Origin: Algoriphagus litoralis | Lineage (GTDB): Bacteria > Bacteroidota > Bacteroidia > Cytophagales > Cyclobacteriaceae | Reading direction: 5' to 3' | DNA: 64,000 bases | NCBI RefSeq assembly: GCF_003259255.1 | Contig: NZ_QGOL01000018.1 | Coordinates: 27,442 to 91,441, forward strand | Shown here: piece by piece, positions 60,557-64,000 of the stretch | Position numbering within the stretch: position 1 is the stretch's first letter | Layout of the letters: each line of letters begins with the position of its first letter | Made by a program: the position numbers and the translations under genes | Notes under the pieces: model-generated | Told to the model about the DNA's origin: nothing | What the model saw: only the letters and a program-made list of their open reading frames with translations | The model's database searches: none

Positions 60557-62986
60557 TTAGGGTTTGTTTAGGTGAATGAGACCCTTGCGAATCCCCATTA
60601 AATTGGTAGCAACCGTGGCAAAAATCACTACCGAAATACTGCTCAAAGGCATCAATATGGCGCAAAGTACTGGACTCAAAAGTCCCTGAACAGCTAGGCT
60701 GATCCCCACAATGTTGTACAAAAAACTGAGTGCGAAACTGGCTTTGATGATTTGCCTGCTCTGTCTGGCAAACGAAAGGAAGCCAGGGATTTTGTCAAAA
60801 GAATCAGCATCCAAAATGGCATCACTTGCTGGGGAAAAATGGCTGACTCGATCTGTGACCGCTATTCCGACTTGACTCTCTTGGAGCGCTCCGGCATCAT
60901 TCAGCCCATCACCGACCATCAATGTGTTTTTGCCTTGCGCATTTAAGTCTTTGAGGTAATTGAGTTTGTCTTTTGGGCTTTGTTCAAAGTTAAAACGAAG
61001 GGAAGTTCCCAGTTTTTGGGACAAGGACTCACGCTCATGGGAATGGTCGCCTGACAGCATGTGAAGTTCAAATCCCTCAGATAGTTCCTTCACCACCTCA
61101 GAAACGCCTTTTCTCAACCCCGACTGAATATGGAAAAATCCTAAATTGACCCCTTCTACACTGATTGACACCTGATTTCCATCTTGAGGAATGGACTGGT
61201 CTACCAGACCAGTGAAGCGCTGAGATCCAAGTCTGAACTCTTGACCTTTATAGCTTGCGAGAATTCCCTCGCCTTTAATTTCCTGGATGGAATCCAGGCT
61301 GACTGGATGGATATTCCCTAAGAAAAGATTGATCCTATTGCTTAAAGGGTGTGTGGATCGAGTTACCATCGCTTTGATAATCGATCGAGTCTCAGCTGAA
61401 AGTGGCTCACCTAGATATTCTATTGTGGCATTAGCAGGATCGGTCAAGGTCCCTGTTTTATCAAAAACAATCGTGTCCAGCAATGCTAGTCGCTCTACCA
61501 CTGCAGCATTTTTAAGGTAAAATTTCCCTCTTCCAAATATCCGCAGAGTATTGCCCAAGGTGAATGGCGTGGACATGGACAAGGCGCATGGACAGGCTAC
61601 GATCAGCACAGTAGTAAAAGCTTTCACTGCAATGCTGAGGTCATTTCCAATCCAAAAAATAAAGGCAGCTACGGCTATGGTAAGGACTGTCCAAGTGAAT
61701 ACCCCACTGATTCGGTTAGCTAGCGGTTCAAGTAGTCTTTTGGTAGATTTTGCAAAAGAGTCGTTGTTCCACAAGTCAGTCAGGTAACTCTGAGAGGGAG
61801 ATTTCTGAATCGTAAACAGTACCGCACCACCTTTTTGTCTACCTCCCGCATAGATCAGTTCTCCTTTTCGCTTGGGTACCGGTACTTCTTCACCAGTCAC
61901 AAAGCTGTAATCTATATTAGCTTGGTCACTCAAAAGCAATGAGTCAGCAGGTATCAATTCTTCATCCCTAACCAGCACTACATCCCCCACTTGCAATTTG
62001 AAAAGCGGAATAACTTCCTCTTGGTCCTGTACAAGTCGAGTTACTGCTATTGGGAAATAGGACTTATAGTCCCGATCAAACTCAAGTGTGGCAAAGGTTT
62101 TTTGCTGATATATTTTCCCGAGCAAAAGGAAGAAAAGTAATCCTCCCAGGCTGTCCATGTAGCCCGCATTACCTTGAGCAAATATTTCCCAGAGGGAATA
62201 AAAGAAAAAGGCGATAATTCCGAGTACAATCGGTACATCCATGTTGATCTTGCGCTGACGGACCGCATTCCAAGCAGATCGGTAATAATCACTGGCGGAG
62301 TAGAATACAATAGGAAGAGAAAGCACGACATTCAGGTAGTCAAAAAGTCGCTTAAACCCTTCACCCAGAAGCCTAGCCTCTGAAAAATATTCTGGGAGGC
62401 TAAAAAGCATCATATTGCCAAAACAAAATCCTGCCACTCCAAGCTTTGTGAGGGTTTTTCTGTCTATTAGACTTTTGTTTTTTTGATCAAGGTCAGAAAG
62501 GTTGATTTTAGGCTCATAGCCAAGCGTAGAAAGCAGCGTAACTACTTCTTTTAGATTAATTTGATCCTGAGAAAACTTTATTTGGACTTTCTTTTTGACA
62601 AAATCGACACGGCTTGAAAAAATTGCCTTATTGATTTGGTACAAATTTTCAAGGAGCCATATGCACGAAGCACAATGAATTAAAGGGATGTAAAAGGTAA
62701 TGTGACTCTCTTTCTCGTCCTTGAAGTCCAACAATTTCTGAACGACTTCCAAATCGTCCAGGTAATCAAACCTGTTCTTTAATCTGGAACTTTCTTTTTG
62801 GCTTTTGCCTGGAGCAGACTCCAGCTGATAATACTCACATAGATCGTTTTGAGACAATACCTCGTAGACCAACTTACATCCTTGACAACAGAATGTTTTT
62901 TGATCAAATGATACGGACTCCTTCTCACAGCTTTCACCGCAGTGATAGCAAGAGGTTTGGATTTCAGGAGTAGCAACAGGTCTCAT
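60557..62986 (-). CDS. ccoI: copper-transporting P-type ATPase CcoI
   Basis: The 809-residue P1B-ATPase has an N-terminal Cys-rich region (CYHCGESC, CCQGC), an HMA-like domain, six to eight helices, the CPC metal site ACPCALS, phosphorylation site DKTGTLTDP and GDGLNDAGAL. The family exports or delivers copper for cbb3 assembly. It is the first gene of the minus-strand cco locus. An FNR-like site lies about 50 bases upstream. Confidence 0.94.
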   Translation of the reverse strand: MRPVATPEIQTSCYHCGESCEKESVSFDQKTFCCQGCKLVYEVLSQNDLCEYYQLESAPGKSQKESSRLKNRFDYLDDLEVVQKLLDFKDEKESHITFYIPLIHCASCIWLLENLYQINKAIFSSRVDFVKKKVQIKFSQDQINLKEVVTLLSTLGYEPKINLSDLDQKNKSLIDRKTLTKLGVAGFCFGNMMLFSLPEYFSEARLLGEGFKRLFDYLNVVLSLPIVFYSASDYYRSAWNAVRQRKINMDVPIVLGIIAFFFYSLWEIFAQGNAGYMDSLGGLLFFLLLGKIYQQKTFATLEFDRDYKSYFPIAVTRLVQDQEEVIPLFKLQVGDVVLVRDEELIPADSLLLSDQANIDYSFVTGEEVPVPKRKGELIYAGGRQKGGAVLFTIQKSPSQSYLTDLWNNDSFAKSTKRLLEPLANRISGVFTWTVLTIAVAAFIFWIGNDLSIAVKAFTTVLIVACPCALSMSTPFTLGNTLRIFGRGKFYLKNAAVVERLALLDTIVFDKTGTLTDPANATIEYLGEPLSAETRSIIKAMVTRSTHPLSNRINLFLGNIHPVSLDSIQEIKGEGILASYKGQEFRLGSQRFTGLVDQSIPQDGNQVSISVEGVNLGFFHIQSGLRKGVSEVVKELSEGFELHMLSGDHSHERESLSQKLGTSLRFNFEQSPKDKLNYLKDLNAQGKNTLMVGDGLNDAGALQESQVGIAVTDRVSHFSPASDAILDADSFDKIPGFLSFARQSRQIIKASFALSFLYNIVGISLAVQGLLSPVLCAILMPLSSISVVIFATVATNLMGIRKGLIHLNKP

Positions 62987-63031
62987 GGAAGGATATTTTT
63001 ATAAAATTACCTTGGAACAAATGTGGAAATC

Positions 63032-63045
63032 ATGACGAAAATCAG
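63032..63045 (-). promoter_or_regulatory. FNR-like site upstream of ccoI
   Basis: Read on the minus strand it is CTGATTTTCGTCAT, with the same CTGATT-N3-GTCA core as the site upstream of hemN. It lies 46 bases before the ccoI start codon. A near-consensus -7 box (TAATTTTA, 63002-63009 on the minus strand) puts its centre close to -42, a usual activator position. It also lies inside the larger 8-base inverted repeat 63027-63034 / 63053-63060 (AAATCATG / CATGATTT). Confidence 0.5.
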
Positions 63046-63058
63046 TGAAATGCATGAT

Positions 63059-63685
63059 TTAAACCGAGAGGTAAAATGAAAGCTTAGAACTCCAAACCTT
63101 GCCTTTATAAAAATGAAAAAGAACCTTTGCTAGATCTGCTTGGTAATTTTTGGTAGTAACTAAAAGTGAACAATCGTGCTTTACTCCATAAGACCAGAAG
63201 TCACCGATTCTGGAAAAATTGAATTTGATAAAACTCGTTTCACGAGTTGAATTCGAAATCAATTGAATAATCTCCCGCTCTTCCCGAATTTTAGATTTAG
63301 GAGTAAAATTGGGAGAAATGATCGTTGCCTTACTGTCGTGAATCAAATCTCCAAATAAGTTGATGAAGTTCTTGATCAATTCAACTGAATTGGAGGTGCC
63401 ATCAAAATGAAATAAGAGGTGTTCAGTTGAGAAATCAGGAACAAAAAGAAGAACTGGAATTGGGCAAACTTCCTTTTCAAGTGGCCTTGGATATTCATGG
63501 TGGTGAAGCCAATCAAGCGTTTTCAGCAAGTCTATTGTAAAAAGAGTGGGTTCATCATCCTGATTGCAAAGGCTATTGTCAGGATTTGTTGGGTCAAAAG
63601 ACTTAGAAACTTTCGCACAAAAAAATTCATTAACGATATCATCAGTCAATCCAATCAAAGGTGCTTGTGCCGATTTCAGTTTCAT
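63059..63685 (-). CDS. universal-stress-protein-like protein
   Basis: The 208-residue protein resembles the C-terminal half of two-domain Bacteroidota universal stress proteins. CPIPVLLFVPDFSTEHLLFHFDGTSNSVELIKNFINLFGDL is the start of a USP alpha/beta domain, and CSLLVTTKNYQADLAKVLF the end. The preceding ~65 residues do not show a clear first USP domain. USP genes often lie next to respiration and redox genes. It is upstream of, and in the same direction as, the cco locus, with the FNR-like site between. A short frame overlaps its start. Confidence 0.6.
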   Translation of the reverse strand: MKLKSAQAPLIGLTDDIVNEFFCAKVSKSFDPTNPDNSLCNQDDEPTLFTIDLLKTLDWLHHHEYPRPLEKEVCPIPVLLFVPDFSTEHLLFHFDGTSNSVELIKNFINLFGDLIHDSKATIISPNFTPKSKIREEREIIQLISNSTRETSFIKFNFSRIGDFWSYGVKHDCSLLVTTKNYQADLAKVLFHFYKGKVWSSKLSFYLSV

Positions 63686-63800
63686 AGCTTAAACTTCTTG
63701 TCAAAGCTAATTTGAGATCCATGGAAGATGCCTGACTATTGTGGTCAGCATCTATGATAAAAATCATGTCTCCAAAATTGTCCTGGAATACGAAATCCAT
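63642..63800 (-). CDS. possible small protein overlapping the USP-like gene start
   Basis: A 52-codon frame from ATG at 63800 ends at 63642 and overlaps the USP-like gene by 44 bases in another frame. It encodes GDMIFIIDADHNSQASSMDLKLALTRSL, which looks a little like the first strand and helix of a USP domain. It could be a real leader protein, a remnant of a longer USP gene, or chance. Support is weak. Confidence 0.3.
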   Translation of the reverse strand: MDFVFQDNFGDMIFIIDADHNSQASSMDLKLALTRSLSYETEIGTSTFDWID

Positions 63801-64000
63801 TTAAAAAACAAAGCCGCTTAAAAACTTACCGATCAAAGGATTCGGATTAATAAAAGACTCCTGGGACAAATGGTGAATAATCCGGTGAATTGGATAGCCT
63901 TTAAACAGCCAGAAGATTTAAAACATTTGGATCAATTCAATTTGGGTAGAGGGAATCCAGTTTTCACTTTAGGCTCCCCCCAAACGCAAAAAAGCCTCTG
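63801..64000. other. right-end intergenic region
   Basis: No gene is seen. The end of the window reads CAAAAAAGCCTCTG, which looks like the left arm and T-run of a minus-direction terminator whose other arm lies outside the window. Confidence 0.35.

Overview
The window looks like a chromosome segment of a Bacteroidota bacterium of the order Cytophagales, most like a marine Cyclobacteriaceae such as Algoriphagus (genus is inference). Support: an Oar-like CarboxypepD_reg TonB-dependent receptor, a PorX-type REC-PglZ regulator of the type IX secretion system, a fused LpxC-FabZ, a fused CcoN-CcoO cbb3 oxidase, several lipoproteins, weak or absent Shine-Dalgarno sequences, and perfect TAnnTTTG (Bacteroidota sigma-ABfr type) -7 boxes before several genes. 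I saw no rRNA, tRNA, CRISPR array, insertion sequence or prophage.

Left part (1-24.9 kb): mixed metabolic and envelope genes. There is a hydrolase cut by the window edge, a DoxX/DUF417-like membrane protein, an outer-membrane-type protein, and a small gene split by an A9 homopolymer. A thioredoxin-like TPR protein, the Oar-like receptor with a secreted nucleotide pyrophosphatase/phosphodiesterase, and a Crp/Fnr-family regulator follow. Next come a DNA glycosylase-fold protein, a dienelactone hydrolase, a run of small genes (MgtC/DUF4010, cupin lipoprotein, thioesterase) and a GH20 hexosaminidase lipoprotein. The block ends with a probable sugar-acid module: a GntP permease, an SDR dehydrogenase, a Tat-type TIM-barrel protein and a PVC-type cytochrome dehydrogenase.

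Middle (25-37.2 kb): RNA/DNA helicases, AcpH, pyrophosphatase, then the most unusual part. This is a tightly overlapped four-gene minus-strand operon: E1-like (ThiF) adenylyltransferase fused to a nitroreductase (Rv1355c/MoeY type), a GNAT-like acyltransferase-fold protein, a 7TMR-DISM sensor kinase, and a REC-histidine kinase. A divergent single-REC gene is nearly colinear with the operon's own REC domain, and a perfect inverted repeat lies between the two transcription units. I read it as a candidate make-and-sense chemical signalling system.

Right part (37.2-64 kb): conserved housekeeping. It holds porX-tsaE-ald; an HD hydrolase with lpxD, lpxC/fabZ, lpxA and an ABC ATPase; mutS2; a short DUF58/BatD-like/BatA operon; an AlkB-type monooxygenase; and hemN. 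The block ends with a complete cbb3 oxidase locus (ccoI, ccoS, ccoNO, ccoQ, ccoP, ccoG, ccoH and a TauE/SafE-like gene). The same TGAT-N4-GTCA motif sits upstream of hemN and of the cco locus, suggesting shared oxygen control by an Fnr/Crp-family protein.
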